Below are positions 47,240 to 59,555 of a stretch of DNA of 64,000 nucleotides, piece by piece. How positions within the stretch are numbered: the first letter of the stretch is position 1; every line of letters starts with the position of its first letter. Source of the DNA: Prochilodus magdalenae (Eukaryota > Chordata > Actinopteri > Characiformes > Prochilodontidae); assembly GCA_024036415.1 (NCBI GenBank), contig JAMWET010000152.1, positions 117,346-181,345 on the forward strand, written 5' to 3'. The notes below the pieces were generated by a model that was given only the letters and a program-made list of their open reading frames with translations, was not told where the DNA came from and made no database searches. The translations under genes and the position numbers were made by a program.

Positions 47240-48060
47240 CACCCCACCTCCCCTCTCAGTTCAGTCTGAGAGTCTGTTCCACATTACAGTCAAACACACA
47301 AGCAGTAAACTCAGTCATCATCTCCACCATAAAGCTGAGAGCAGAGTTACCTGTTTCTGAGCTCTGTCTTCAGAGTCTTTCAGAGTCTTCAGTTAGAAAA
47401 GTTCAGCTCCGTCTTCATCAGGAGATCCAGTAAGTGTCTGTTTTATAACATATATATTTATATAAAGAACTTTGTTTAGGAGACATGTGAACATTTTACA
47501 TCACCTGCAGCGTGTAGAGAAAGTCCAAATTTGACCAGTTTTACAAAAACACAATTATGCATCATAATAGTACTAATAATTTGTTTATTTTACTACTACC
47601 GCTACTACTACTGTTACTACTGCTTCTACTACTACTACTAATAATAATAACAATAATAGTAGAATTTTAGTAAAATCTATTTTAGCATATCAATATCAAT
47701 ATGTTACTATATTTAAACAGTAAAACTATACATAAAGATAGATTTGATTTTCCAGCTGTTCCTTCGGTTTCTCACTGTGACAGGACACTGTAATAATTTC
47801 TTGTTCTACAGACTTTCAGGATCAGACTCGGCTCAAACTGATACAGCAGCTATAAAGCACCAGTTCAGACTCTCTACACTTACAGAGGAACTCCACTGAC
47901 TTTTCAAAGTTCCTGTGTTATTAGTCATTAAGATGCAGATGAGTCATACAGAGTTTGATGGGGAGGAGCTAACTGTAGAGACATACAGACTCCAGATCCA
48001 GAAACCACCAGCAGCTCTGTATGTGTCTGCTGAGTTTAATGGTGATGGTAAAACAGTGTA
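47240..48060 (+). other. Exon-like segments, possible 5' end of an unknown gene
   Basis: A GC-richer stretch at 47260-47430 ends with GATCCA/GTAAGTG, a good donor site. At 47811 an acceptor-like TTCTACAG precedes a segment with an ATG at 47932 (MQMSHTEFDGEELTVETYRL, then QIQKPPAALYVSAEFNGDGK TV, stop at 48060). Resembles a spliced 5' UTR plus first coding exon, with the ISRE-like motif upstream, but no domain is recognisable. A TAC/ACT trinucleotide repeat at 47591-47645 lies in the would-be intron. Confidence 0.22.
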
Positions 48061-48345
48061 AAATCTGAGAAAAGGTCTAAAACACTCTGCAGGTACAAAC
48101 AAGGTCTCAAACTTTAGACAGTGTGTTTATAATTTCATGTATTAATTTTCTGTGACAGATGTTAGAGACATTAAAATACTCAAAGTCTAAAATATTTAGT
48201 TTATATTTAAAGTATTTAAACACAAATATTAAAATGTTGTGTCATTCTTATTTAACACCTACAAACCCATTTCAAACTTTTCTAGAGTCTAGACTGTCTA
48301 GCAACTAGAACTAGAATCAGACTTTAACAACAGAACTACACCTAC

Positions 48346-48495
48346 AGAGCTACAGATCAGGTCTGCAGGTTTCTGTGATGGAGCTGCTGTAACACAGATA
48401 CAGTTAGTGAACCACAGACCTGTATTTAGAAGATCCAGCACTTCAGGAAGAGCTCATCATACAGATTCATTACTATTTGAATCATTCACAGCAGG
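48346..48495 (+). repeat. Duplicated ~150-bp segment, copy 2
   Basis: Matches 40862-41012 in the same orientation, including AGCTACAGATCAGGTC, TTTCTGTGATGGAGCTGCTG and CATACAGATTCATTACTA. It lies 150 bp before minisatellite B, whereas copy 1 lies 540 bp after minisatellite A. Confidence 0.75.
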
Positions 48496-48631
48496 AATCC
48501 ATCCAGCCTGCCTTTCACAAGCTGATTCATCAACGACGTTCAGTTTCCACCATTTCTTAATCCTAAAACCCTGTACATGCTTCTACTAGAGTTTAGAACA
48601 GGTCATTTGCTGTGTGCTCAGTAGTTTAATG

Positions 48632-48866
48632 TGCAGTGACATGTGATCAGTAATCGGGTCAGCAGTGCCGTGTGGTCAGTAGTTAGGTCAGCAGTGCCGT
48701 GTGGTCAGTAGTCAGGTCAGCAGTGCTGTTTGGTCAGTAGTTGGATCGGCAGTACGTTGTGTGGTCAGTAGTTGGGTCAGCAGTGCTGTGTGGTCAGTAG
48801 TTGGATCAGCAGTACTGTGTGGTCAGTAGTTGGGTCAGCAGTGCTGTGTGGTCAGTAGATAAACAG
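48632..48866. repeat. 29-bp minisatellite B, ~8 copies
   Basis: Unit AGCAGTGCTGTGTGGTCAGT followed by AGTTGGGTC; starts at 48661, 48690, 48719, 48748, 48779, 48808 and 48837 (one 31-bp unit). Aligned to minisatellite A the units share about 21 of 29 positions, so both probably derive from one ancestral repeat. Confidence 0.93.
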
Positions 48867-49996
48867 ATTTAATGAGACATTCAGTGGAGTTTTTATAATG
48901 AAAATATAATACTTATACTGTTTCCCACCGCTATCTATAATTCCAGTCCTTTTGCTGCTCATATTTGTTTTTGCCGTGTCAAACCTGAGAAACCTTAGTG
49001 CTTTTAAATAGCATATAAAACACCACAGTGATCAGAGAAATCAGAGAAAATAAAGATGGCACATGGTCATAAACTTGTAGGCTCTATCTTTGGTGTACAC
49101 TGGCATTTGATGTAAGCTTCTTATTTTATCAAACTTTACCAAACTACAAATATTTATCCTATTTGTTAAATATATATTATATTAATTTAAAAACATATTT
49201 TAATAACTGCTTTATGTATCATGTGATTGCTGTCAAAGTTGTAATTAAAATGGTAAACACATGCACACATATGTCTAATAATACATTAGAAACTGCATTA
49301 TCGTAGAGAATACATAGCTGAGAAGACGTCAAGTTTTCCCATGTAAAAAAGGAGGCAGTGCCTTTTCTATCTGAATCTTACACTCACAACTATCTACAGG
49401 ATAGTCCAAATTTCATAACTCACATAGGGCACTATGAAGGGGGTAAGTAGCTATTTGTACACAGACGTTCCTGCCTCTGTGTACAATGGTACAACACAGT
49501 GGTAGATACTGATTCTGGGTTCAAGTGGTGTCTGAAACTGGAGAACATGGAACTGGAAACTGAGACATGAACAACATTAAAAACATGTAAGTATATAGAT
49601 ATACACTGTAAACCCTGATGTTGTTTTCACTAAAACAAATGAATAATAATTAGTAAGCTTTACTTGAATTTTTACATTTTACTACCAGCACTCAAAAATC
49701 TAAGATGTTTTCATGTTGTTTGCTGTAAATGTTAAAATGAATGATATTTTTGAGTTATATAAATACGCAAAAAAACAACTTTTAGGATTTATCTAACACG
49801 TGATGCGTTAACTTTGTGCTGATTGGTCACACTAAACTTTAGCACCGACATCCCCTCTAACAACTAGGAGGATCCGCTGAGATACTGCTTAAGAAAGGAG
49901 TTGAGTTATTTTAGCTTTTAATTTGACTTTGCCCAATTAGCTGCCTATAAAAAAGGTCAGGCATGCATATAATATGAGCTAGGACGGTGTGTTAAC
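48867..49996. other. Intergenic, AT-rich
   Basis: No gene or repeat recognised. The phrase CCAAATTTCATAACTCACAT (49408-49427) also occurs at 44617-44636, so part of another dispersed repeat may be present. Confidence 0.4.
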
Positions 49997-50595
49997 GTGT
50001 CAGGAGCGCATTTTCATGGATACGCTAGGCTATTGCTAAAGTGGCTGTACAAACACTACAAACCTATGCTCACTGGACAGAAAAGGCCACAACAATGTTC
50101 AGCCACTCTTGTATCAAAGAAGTGCTCAGTTCAGCCAGATTTTGTGGATTTCTTCTTGGGTGTTTTTAGGAGTCTGGAGATGTTCTGTGCAAATTCAGAT
50201 GAGGGAATGCCTCGGAATGTCTATCATGCCAGTCAGTCACATTTGCAGCCCTCTAAACACCAAAAATGATCATCTTGGAATACAGGGACAAGAATGTTAT
50301 GTTCCTCTGTAAGATGGTAAGCATAAGACAAAACCTGGTTGTTCAGGAACTCAATATAAATATTGTACTTTAACTCTCTTTATTTGCACCCCTCCTCTGT
50401 TTGCATCATCATTGAAGGAAATGTGATGATGAATGGCCTCTGTGACCTTCCAGAAGCAATGCACATTCTCTTTGGACTAATTTATGCATTGCATCTGAAC
50501 TACCTGAAATCACTCAAGTACACATTTGGGTACATACAACCCATACATACAATCCATACTGTTGTCTTTAGGGCAGAATATCCTCAAACCTAAGA
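49997..50595 (+). pseudogene. Possible SAMD3-like gene remnant
   Basis: The block 50366-50590 reads VCIIIEGNVMMNGLCDLPEA, MHILFGLIYALHLNYLKSLK and YTFGYIQP, resembling the C-terminal end of fish SAMD3-like/uncharacterised proteins (pattern ...LFGLIYALNLSYPKxxKYTFE). It is preceded by a donor-like CTCTGTAAGATG/GTAAGC at 50312, an ~50-bp gap and a CT-rich acceptor, which suggests an original intron rather than a processed copy. The upstream frame 49997-50269 (LLLKWLYKHYKPMLTGQKRP...) is not recognised and ends in a stop. Family assignment is from memory of the motif only; probably a decayed duplicate. Confidence 0.4.
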
Positions 50596-50599
50596 AACA

Positions 50600-52990
50600 G
50601 TCACTGCTTAGCAAACTTGTTTAGTTGTACAGGAATTGGATTGTGTGAGGAAGTATATGACCCTCTTGGTTACGAGGCCACAATGTTTACAAAATTGCCT
50701 GTTTACACTATAAGCTGATCACAGTTATCTTGACTGATTGCAGTAATGTTTATATTATATATATGTTTATACTGGATATCCATGAGATTATCCTTACATA
50801 TTGTCACTTCCAGCAGGACGTAACTTTGGGGTGTTTTTTTTGTTCAGTTGAGGCCAGTAAATGAACAGAAAATAAAGTGCATTCAGTGAGGCAAATCTTT
50901 AAACTTCATGTTCAGAATGGCTGCTTGATGGCACACACTTAAGAGAAATGTAAGCTTTGATTGATTACACATTATTCTTTGTAATTGTAGACATTACTAC
51001 AAAGATAGCATAATTATGAGGCAAGAAAGCCAGTGAGTTTATTCGGCCGCTTTAGGCTTATACTGTAAAAGTTGCACAAAATAAAAATTCAGCTGTTAAA
51101 TTCAACTATTTTTATTTGAATTAACTGCTAGCAAAAATGAGAATTGTGGCATGTTTTCATTCCCCTTTTTATACATTCCTCAACCTTTCTTGTTTCTCCA
51201 TCAAAATCATATGCAGCTTGTTTGTAATACTCATATTTGGTGATACAAGCATTGTTTCATTCATTTGTTCAAAAATGCTGATACCAAAAGACTTTCCTTT
51301 TTTTCCCTTTTACTTCATTGTTGTTAGATGTGTCACTTAAAGAAATTAAATTACTGTTAAGCAGGTTGCGTGATGTAGAGAACAGGACTTTTGTTGTATA
51401 TGAACTTGTGGCCAGACATGCATGCTCTCTCTTGCTTTGTTTCATATTTTGAGACATAAGCACTGTTTTTTTTTTTGTTGTTGTTGTTTTAAATGAAGAG
51501 ACTGAATCTCTTAGTTCATCATTGTTTCAGATGTTATGAGATGTCATTGGGAAGAATGTTTGACATTAAGTTTGAAATGGTCCCTGAAGCCAAAGCATTA
51601 TCAGCATATTGATAATAACCGTTTAAGTTAATAATTTTTGAATAATAATAATTTATAAAAATAATAAAAATAATTTATAATAATTAATAATTGAAATGTT
51701 GTCAGTGATGTTCATTTACAATAATATACAACAAAATACTAAATTATTAAAAATTTTACAAACCCTTTAGTAAAGTATTAAAAACTTGAAATATTAATTA
51801 TCAGTAGTCGATTGTACTTAATTGTTCAAGTTCATTATAATTCTGATGTGTAAAGTCAACTTAACTTATTAAGTAAAAGCAACTGTGAATTTGAGTATTA
51901 TAAAATTTTGATTAGTTAATTTTACTTACATGATTAGTTTCATTGAGTGAAGAGACCACATCTATGTAACTCAATTATCCTAGTTTTGACAGATGCCATT
52001 ACTCTCTTTTTTTTTTTTGAGACAACGAGTTTCCTGTAAATTTTTGAGTGTTTCTCACTCTGAACCTGTGGATCATCTAAAATTAGAGGTGACACCGGGC
52101 AAGACAGACAATGGTCTGGCACCCCAGAGCACTAAGGGACCCCTGAGGGTACACTCTTAACCCTAATAAGTTCAATCTACTAAAACTGCGGTCAGTGTTA
52201 AAAATGTGTTAGTGATGAGCTTCTATTAGATCTGTGTGTTAATAAAGACAGGACCGGTTTCTCCAGATCTCCTTCTCTCTTTTCCTGTGTGGTGGGCATG
52301 TCTATAAACCAGCACTCTAATGGAGTAAAACCAGTAAACCCCTGAACACAGCCTCTCCACCACTACATAACACCGTATCTGGAGCTCACAGTGAGGGTCA
52401 GCACAGTAGCTCTGCAGTGAGACCCTCCTCACCGCCGTTAGAGGAGATGAGTCTGCAGATATCAGTGCTCTGGATTTCACTCTGGGACTTGATGGCATTT
52501 AATCAGGTTCATAACTGAACCAGGTTACACCAGGTGAGTCAGTGGTGTAGTGGTGGGTCTGAATAGTGGGGGTTCTGTACACTAGAGTACTGATCTGAAC
52601 CTCCTGTAAACATGATTAATGGTACGGCCAGTTTAACTATGAAAATACCATCTCATTATTTTACATTTAGCACATTAAAGTTTAATACTCATCTAAATAA
52701 ATGAGTGATGTCACATGATAGATTTGTCAGACTGGTACGTGGTGGTGTTAGTGTAGTATACAGACTACAGTGGGCTATTCTATATGACACATTCACTACA
52801 CCTGGAGCATCACCTGGCCAGAGCTTCTGAGACTTTAACTCCGAACCCCGAAAGGAATCATATAACACAAACACGCCTTCCATCCTTTCACTGTTAGTAA
52901 CCAGCAGAACCAGTAACCTCTCAGACCAGCGTCTCTATATCCAGAAATGTGTGGGCAGGCCTTAAACTATGGGTGGTAGAAGTGTTTGTG
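50600..52990. other. Intergenic, AT-rich, nothing recognised
   Basis: AT-rich with AATAATAATT repeats at 51640-51700 and homopolymer T at 51467-51477 and 52008-52018. Small frames near 52226-52500 and 52689-52883 have no recognisable domain. Confidence 0.4.
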
Positions 52991-52991
52991 C

Positions 52992-53331
52992 TGGTCAGAT
53001 CCTGATGGGGAATGAGTGTGATGGTCAGATCCTGATGGGGAATGTGTGTGATGGTCAGATCCTGATGGGGAATGTGTGTGATGGTCAGATCCTGATGGGG
53101 AATGTGTGTGAGGGTCAGATCCTGATGGGGAATGAGTGTGTTGGTCAGATCCTGATGGGGAATGTGTGTGATGGTCAGATCCTGATGGGGAATGAGTGTG
53201 ATGGTCAGATCCTGATGGGGAATGTGTGTGATGGTCAGATCCTGATGGGGAATGAGTGTGATGGTCAGATCCGGGTGGGGAATGTGTGTGATGGTCAGAT
53301 CCGGGTGGGGAATGTGTGTGATGGTCACTGC
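52992..53331. repeat. 30-bp minisatellite, ~11-12 copies
   Basis: Unit GGTCAGATCCTGATGGGGAA followed by TGTGTGTGAT, exactly 30 bp apart. Variants are GAGTGTGAT, TTGGTCAG and, in the last two copies, CCGGGTGGGG. Because 30 is a multiple of three, long frames run through both strands (on the plus strand CDGQILMGNV repeats; on the minus HIPHQDLTIT repeats). These are artefacts unless transcription is shown. Confidence 0.96.
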
Positions 53332-53384
53332 TGTAGTTAATCTGATCATTTTAACGCTGGGAGCTCTGCACTTCCACAACAGAC

Positions 53385-53720
53385 ATGATTAACTGCATGG
53401 GATCAGGAACACTTCCCAGAGCCACTGTCTGTAAACACAGCTCCTCACTGCTCCACCAAGCCCAGTCAGAGCTCCACCACACAAAGATGAAGCCAGATAT
53501 ACGGAGATGCAGACACCGTGCACATGGTCTGGCTGACCTGCACATCTGTGAGACACGTATACAGGTTTTCCAGACGGCGTCTATTTCAGGGAAGGTCTGG
53601 ATTATTTCACATTCTGCACCCGGTACAGCAGCATGGCTCCGCAGTAACAGAGTCCAGGTGCTGAGCTGACCTGCCTGCAGTCCAGACTGGTCACCCACTG
53701 GAAACATTGGGAGCATCATG
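53385..53720 (+). pseudogene. Tc1-like transposase remnant, internally deleted
   Basis: The region is a compressed Tc1-like copy: SLLHQAQSELHHTKMKPDIR-type wording, then ADLHICETRIQVFQTA, then AAWLRSNRVQVLS and PACSPDWSPTGNIGSIMK (frame shifted). The last block corresponds to SPDLSPIENVWRIMK of fish Tc1-like transposases, with the catalytic E lost (PTGN for PIEN) and the QQDNAKPH aspartate block replaced by a deletion. No terminal repeats. Confidence 0.65.
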
Positions 53721-53789
53721 AAAGGAAATATACTTCAGTTCCTGAACTCAGATCTTCTGGAGCTTCAGCTCTTCATTTCAAACCACTGC

Positions 53790-54232
53790 AGTTCATCACC
53801 CGGCATGACAACAACCTTTACACTGACAAGTGTCTGGTTCTGATCATGAACTCTATCTATGGGTCAGCTCCACCTGAGCAGTTACTCCGTCCTGGACTAA
53901 TCAGACTGGATCTAATCAGACTGGATCTAATAGATGTTATAAGCTCCTCCTCCTGTTAGTTCTGTCTTTCTCTCCTCATCCGGGTTCAACCTGAGGTGGT
54001 TGGGTTCCGCCCTTGAGCCTGGTTCCTCTCGAGGTTTCTTCCTCACTCAAGGGAGTTTTTCCTCACCACTGTTGGCTCTGGCTTGCTCAAGGGGAGCTTG
54101 GAACCCCACCCCCTCTGTAGATTAACTCTGTGTTTTTCTTTTCCTTTATAACAAACTGATTTTCTGTGAAGCTGCTTTGAGACAACAGTGGTTGTAAAAA
54201 GCTCTACACAAATAAATATGGATTGACTGATT
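53790..54232 (+). mobile_element. L2-type LINE 3' end fragment
   Basis: Contains the L2-type 3' UTR in order: CATCCGGGTTCAACCTGAGG, GGTTCCTCTCGAGGTTTCTT, GGGAGTTTTTCCTCACCACT, TGGCTTGCTCAAGGGG and GCTGCTTTGAGACAACAGTG, ending with AAAAAGCTCTACACAAATAA ATATGGATTGA. The upstream part (53790-53940) may be the decayed RT end. No coding frame. Confidence 0.78.
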
Positions 54233-55750
54233 TCTACTGTACGTATAGAAGCTCCTCTTCTCGTAAAGGTTCATAAACAGAACAGAAGAGCTGATTAAGA
54301 GTGATGATTAAAATCCCACTGAACTGTGTGATATTACACACAGTGGAGGAATATAAACATTAATCTCATTTAGACCACATGTGCTCATCATATTTTATTA
54401 AGCACTGACGTCACTCGTCTAAACACTACTGATCAATAACTGCTCAAATTAAAACAGCACAAACTTTCATCAGCACAAATCAGCAGGAACAAGACCGACG
54501 TGATGCAGTCCGGAAGCTGATGAGGGGCATCACTCCATAAAACTGATTCTGTAGATTATAACTAGATTAATAAACAGCTTAAATACACAAACCTGCAAAA
54601 CTACCTACATACCTTAATCTAGAACCTCCTATTACACAGTTCTCCTCTTTGGGTCAGGGTATCAGGGTAAACTGGGAAAGCCTCCTGTGTGAAAAGGAGG
54701 AGGTGTGGATCTGAACTCTCCTAAACGGTAGTCTGTAGGCCTTATCTCAGTTTATACAGTTTAGAGAGATTAGAGGAAGCACATGTACAGAGTTCATTTA
54801 CTAGTGTATATATTATTTACTAGTGTAAACAGAGGGAGCCATTACATCATCAAAACCATAACCAGTGTTCATCACCGGGGTAACAGAAAGTCTGGAGCTG
54901 GAACTGTGATCTTCTGTATTCTTATGGTCTCTCTCTCTCTCTCAGAGAGTATCAGGGCTAAAGGTAGAAACAGACGTCTTTTATAAGTATTTTATAGGTA
55001 TTTTTCTAAACCCGTCTGTGAAGTTATTGCATAAGGAGCTCCCCTTTGCTCCAGACCTAAACCAAGGAGTGGTGTAGTCTGGCATATATACATGAGGTGG
55101 TTATGAATACGCTGCCTCTGTCTGAGACGCTGTTTATGAGAGTGTGGAGAAGATTTTGGTCTAAAACATCTTTTATTAGTAACTGATTAATGGTGGAGGG
55201 ATACATGCAGGGTGTAGTCAGAGTGTAGACCCCAAAGACCCACCACCCCTTCCATATACACTCAGAAGACCTGTGTAGGTTCACTGGTGGGTTAGATAGT
55301 AGATGTGTGTTATAGACATGGAGACACCTGGTTCCCATCACCACCACTGTAAACACCATCCTGCATGTTACTGAACCAGGTGTGGCAGGGTAAGGGTTAA
55401 ACTCCTCTGCCACCTTGGAGTGTACTGTGGTTGGCTGCACACCCCTTTAATTAACGAGTCACGGAGCCCCTGCCCTGGATCCCCCGGCCCTCCTGAGTTA
55501 TTGGCTCTCCTCCAGGTAGGTGCAGGGTGGGGACATGGCTTGAACTCAGTGTTTAGCGATCTGACTTTTTTATTTTCAGTTTAGAGAGTTTAATATGGAA
55601 CGCCAAACCGTCCAAAAATCACCTAGAGAAAACGCATTTGATTTTTAAAGCAAAAGTAAAACGATAAAGAGCTCCACCTACCGACTTACAGAGCCAATAG
55701 ATTTAAACTTCTTCCACCCAATCCCTGACCGAGAGAGTCAGACCAGAATA
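54233..55750. other. Intergenic, nothing recognised
   Basis: A 127-codon minus-strand frame (55440-55057) and smaller frames lack domains. Short CT run at 54931-54943. Confidence 0.4.
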
Positions 55751-56250
55751 TACTTTAAAAAAAATCTGTGTGATTTACGGTAAAGGACTGGCAGCTGTGG
55801 TAGCCAGAATTTCATCGTAAATGTATGGTGAGAATGTATAAGACATTACGGTATGCTTTTTTGCTGTTAAGAAAATAGCTGTTTGTTTACGGTAAATTAC
55901 TATAAAAAAAACGTGGTAATATGCTCTAAAAATAACAGCTATATTATAAATCTGTTTGTGTAAACAATTTTAAAAACAGATACACTGTAAACATACGGTC
56001 TCTTAGTGATGGACACAGTAAAACTGTATTATATATTACAGTACTTCATTGCAGTTCAACTTTACGGTAATTTACCAGCAGCTGTGGTAAAAGAAACGGT
56101 ACAGCACATAAGGGGTTACAGTTATATGGGCATAGAATTTACAGTCAGCTACTGTTTACGGTAAACTACAAAGAAAATACCGAATAAAGTCCACTGTAAA
56201 CAAAGGTACACACTCCTACAGGTAAATATTAGGAAGCTGTTTTTCCATTT
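55750..56250. repeat. Dispersed repeat with TTACGGTAA motifs
   Basis: TTTACGGTAAA or close variants occur at about 55775, 55899, 56063 and 56157 together with GCAGCTGTGGTA (55791, 56079). This is a common kind of fish dispersed repeat probably derived from a DNA element; the borders are unclear. Confidence 0.5.
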
Positions 56251-57117
56251 ACAGATTCTCTGTGAAAAACAAACTGGACTGGTCTAATAACGTGTCCAGT
56301 ACACTCACAAACTAGTGCTGAGGGACAGCATGTGTCCATATACAGGATAATCCACGGTGGAATGAACAAACCTCACGGAGGAACATCGCCACCTGCCCCG
56401 GCTGATCAAGAGTCACCGAGTCCAGACCTGACTGAAGGGTGTTCAACATGCGATAGACTCTCACGTGGAGATGGTGTCCAGAAACTGGAACTTACAGCAC
56501 GTCCTGTCACCAGTTCTGCTGGAGGACTCATGTTGTCCATCAGGTGCTGGTTCCCTGTGGGCTGGCCCCGCCCCCTCTGCAGCCGTACAGAAAGCAGTTA
56601 GATGGATGTAGAGCTTGAGCACGATGCCCACACGGAGAGAAACTGACAGGTAGCTGGTGTTAAGCTGAGCTCCCATGATGTACACACAGGAGAAACCAGG
56701 AACCATATTACAGAAACCTCTCACCTCTTAAAATTTTTTAGTCTCCATGACAACTTCCGTTAGGACTGAATTAGGACAAACCCCAACAGTGTCCAGCTTC
56801 TGTTTCAGCATCTGTGCCTATCGTGTTTAGGAAGCTACGTCAGGCAGCACAGTTCACCACCAGCAGAACGAGGCTACGTCTATTCATGCTGTAACCCGCG
56901 GCTCTCACTGGGAGATGGTTTTATTAAAATCTCAGACGCTGCAGACTCGACCTCCACGTCCCCTCTGACCACCTTCGTGTGTTAATGATGATGATTAAAT
57001 ATTACAAATATTACAATATTACCTTTTCACATCATGGTCGGTTGCTAGGTAACAGGCACAGTAGTTTGACTGTCAACATTGACTGTTAAGATTTCCTAAC
57101 TTGAGATAAGATGCTGC

Positions 57118-57119
<2 letters not shown>
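56251..57119. other. Unassigned, GC-richer than surroundings
   Basis: Frames at 56332-56601 (+) and 56724-56461 (-) overlap. The minus frame contains MGAQLNTSYLSVSLRVGIVL KLYIHL, slightly hydrophobic, with a GT-like end, but it has no recognised domain. No call. Confidence 0.3.

Positions 57120-57181
<62 letters not shown>
57120..57181. repeat. GATA microsatellite
   Basis: About 15 uninterrupted ATAG units. Confidence 0.98.
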
Positions 57182-58770
57182 CGCCATTTCACTTTTGAGT
57201 CTCTTCACAGCCCAACCTCCGCTACTCACCTTGTCTTTCCTTTTCCTCCGTATCTACCTCCTTTTGTTCTTTCTTTCTTTCTTATTAAGGTGAACACTAG
57301 GAACAGGTATGGAGGACTGGTATTGAGCTGCTACCTGTTCCAGACTGGTCAGTAAGGGTAAGACGTTCAGAAGTGTGGGCTCCCTTCACTAAATTTAATG
57401 ATGATGGAGCTGAACGCCCTACACTGTGTTATTTAGGTTCTGTCTGAAACTTAGTGGAGTCAAGGGTCTGGTCCATAACTGAAGTAAAGCAGCACCTACA
57501 GCCAGGAAACCGAACCGCCTACAGGCTAGAAACAAAAGCACCTGCAGTTTTCCCTTCTCCCAAACGCCACTACCCAACATGTATTCAGGATCTTCCACCT
57601 AACACGCCCAGTGAAGGTGAAACTGAAGTCCCTGTATGTCCTGTAAAATCCTGAACTAAATTACGGTTCGCCATTTTCAGAATGATATGCTGAAGGTCAG
57701 TCTTCCCGTTAAAAGGTTTAAGCTAACTGAGAGAGCAGCCTCAGACTAACATGACAAACTGAACCGCCGTTTGAACTTACTGTTCAGGTCTTCATCAGAC
57801 ATTAGTAATCCACCAAAGAAAAAAAAAGAGACCACGAGTCTCTTTTACTGAAGAGCGAGCTGCTGGACTGACCGCACATGAACAGGAACCACCCATCGAT
57901 GGAGATCACGATCCGTTACCATGGTGGCGTACGAACGATCAGCGCCCGCCCATAATGGCAAGACTTGTGTGTGTGCGCAACAGGCCCCCACCCGAGCGCG
58001 TTTTCATCACCGCTGGAGAGGTTAGCCCATCACGCGCTGATCTTAAACCTGACCAGGTTAACACGCTCGGATTACTTGTGTAAGTGCGTTGGCACAGGGC
58101 AGGGGGGTAGAGTTCATTCTGCTGCCGAACTAAGCTACAGGTTCGGCAATAATCTGCGGCGTATTCCGGGTTAACAGCCCGCTGTAAAAAGCAGTCCTAT
58201 AAATGTTGGGTTTGTTCATATTTGGGTTGTTGTTTTATTGCTTATTGTTAAAATGTAATTAATAAATAACACCTCTATGCTTTAAACAGAGCTGGTTCAT
58301 TTATTTTTCTTTTATTTCGTTTGTTTAAAGTTCTTAAAGATGCTGTCCAGGTTTTCCAAGTTTGTAAGTTGAAGTTCATCATTTTTTAGCCACAAATCAA
58401 AATAAAATATTTGCACGAGTACTTTGCTCGAGGCTCACTGAATTTATTTTCCTGTAGTCCTGAGTGCGTAAATGCTCACGGCTAACGGCTGACAGTTAGA
58501 TGAAAACAAATGATTATATTTTTGTATTTTTTTATATCACTGTTACTACTGGGGTAATATACATGAATCAGAAACAGTTGTAATAAAAACTTTTAACAAT
58601 AAAAATAATAATAATAATATTTTTTTTCTTCTTTACCGTTGCTTGTTTTTTCTCTAGAATTAAAGCCTCACTAATATAATTCTTCTTTGCTGTTGCCACA
58701 GATGCAGCAGATCATGTACATAGGCTGCAAAAAAATGATCATGTGACCAAACAAAGGCTCACGTGGTGTA
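57182..58770. other. Intergenic, no gene
   Basis: Short frames only. A/T-rich runs and AATAATAATAAT at 58604-58620. Confidence 0.4.
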
Positions 58771-58774
58771 CTTC

Positions 58775-58870
58775 GTAACGTTCCTAATTTTTAACACGAT
58801 AATATCGTTAATCGCGATAATACTGGAGACAATAATCGTTTATCTGAATTTACATTATCGCCCAAGCCTA
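58775..58870. repeat. Non-autonomous DNA element end
   Basis: ATAATATCGTTAATCGCGAT and TTATCGCCCAAGCCTAG are wording I associate with the end of widespread fish non-autonomous elements. The other end was not found. Confidence 0.35.
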
Positions 58871-59555
58871 GTGTAGACTGTTCCTCACAGCTAGTACCGT
58901 ATACGAGTTCAGCTGATGAACCCATCCCTTGAAGCCTTTCCCCCTCCCCAAACACTGCATCAAGGCTTCAGGCCACCTCACCCATGGGATCTGGAAGCTG
59001 TCAGCCCAGTCTGCAGCAGTAATCGGGAGGCTGGGAGAGGGAGAGAGTGAGGAGCGCGATGAGGGAGCTGGAGAAGTTGACTGAGTTTGGATTTCCTTCA
59101 TGTGAGATGGCGATGGATAGAAATCAGTCAGGTGAGGTCTCACATTGTCACAGCCTGGTGAAGGTGACAGCTCCAGAATCAGTGCTCATGGGGACTGCGC
59201 TCACCAAAACTGGGTAATGAATGTGAATAATGTCCTTTTCCTGTATCTGGTGTACAGAGTTTTACTGTGACCTGACCTTTGTGTTGAGTCTCAGTGAAGC
59301 CAAACTGTCTGAGCACATATCATGTCCACAATGTCTTTCAGCTGCAGAGTCAACTGCCACACATCACCTGCTGGATCTTTCACTCGTCACCAATTATGAG
59401 AGGCAGCAGCCTTAGGAAATTCCAGTTCTGTACGGCCTGTCCTGAGAGCTTAGCTGCTTGAGGCCTGACCTCACATGGCTTTGAAGAAGCATCAGAGGCC
59501 GTATTTGAACGGGTTAATGTGCCGATCCAAAGTGGAGGAAGTGAACACTGCCTTT

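Noticed and set aside
52921..53379. 152-codon minus-strand and 123-codon plus-strand repeat-peptide frames
   Set aside because: Artefact of an exact 30-bp tandem repeat, which stays open in any frame lacking a stop.
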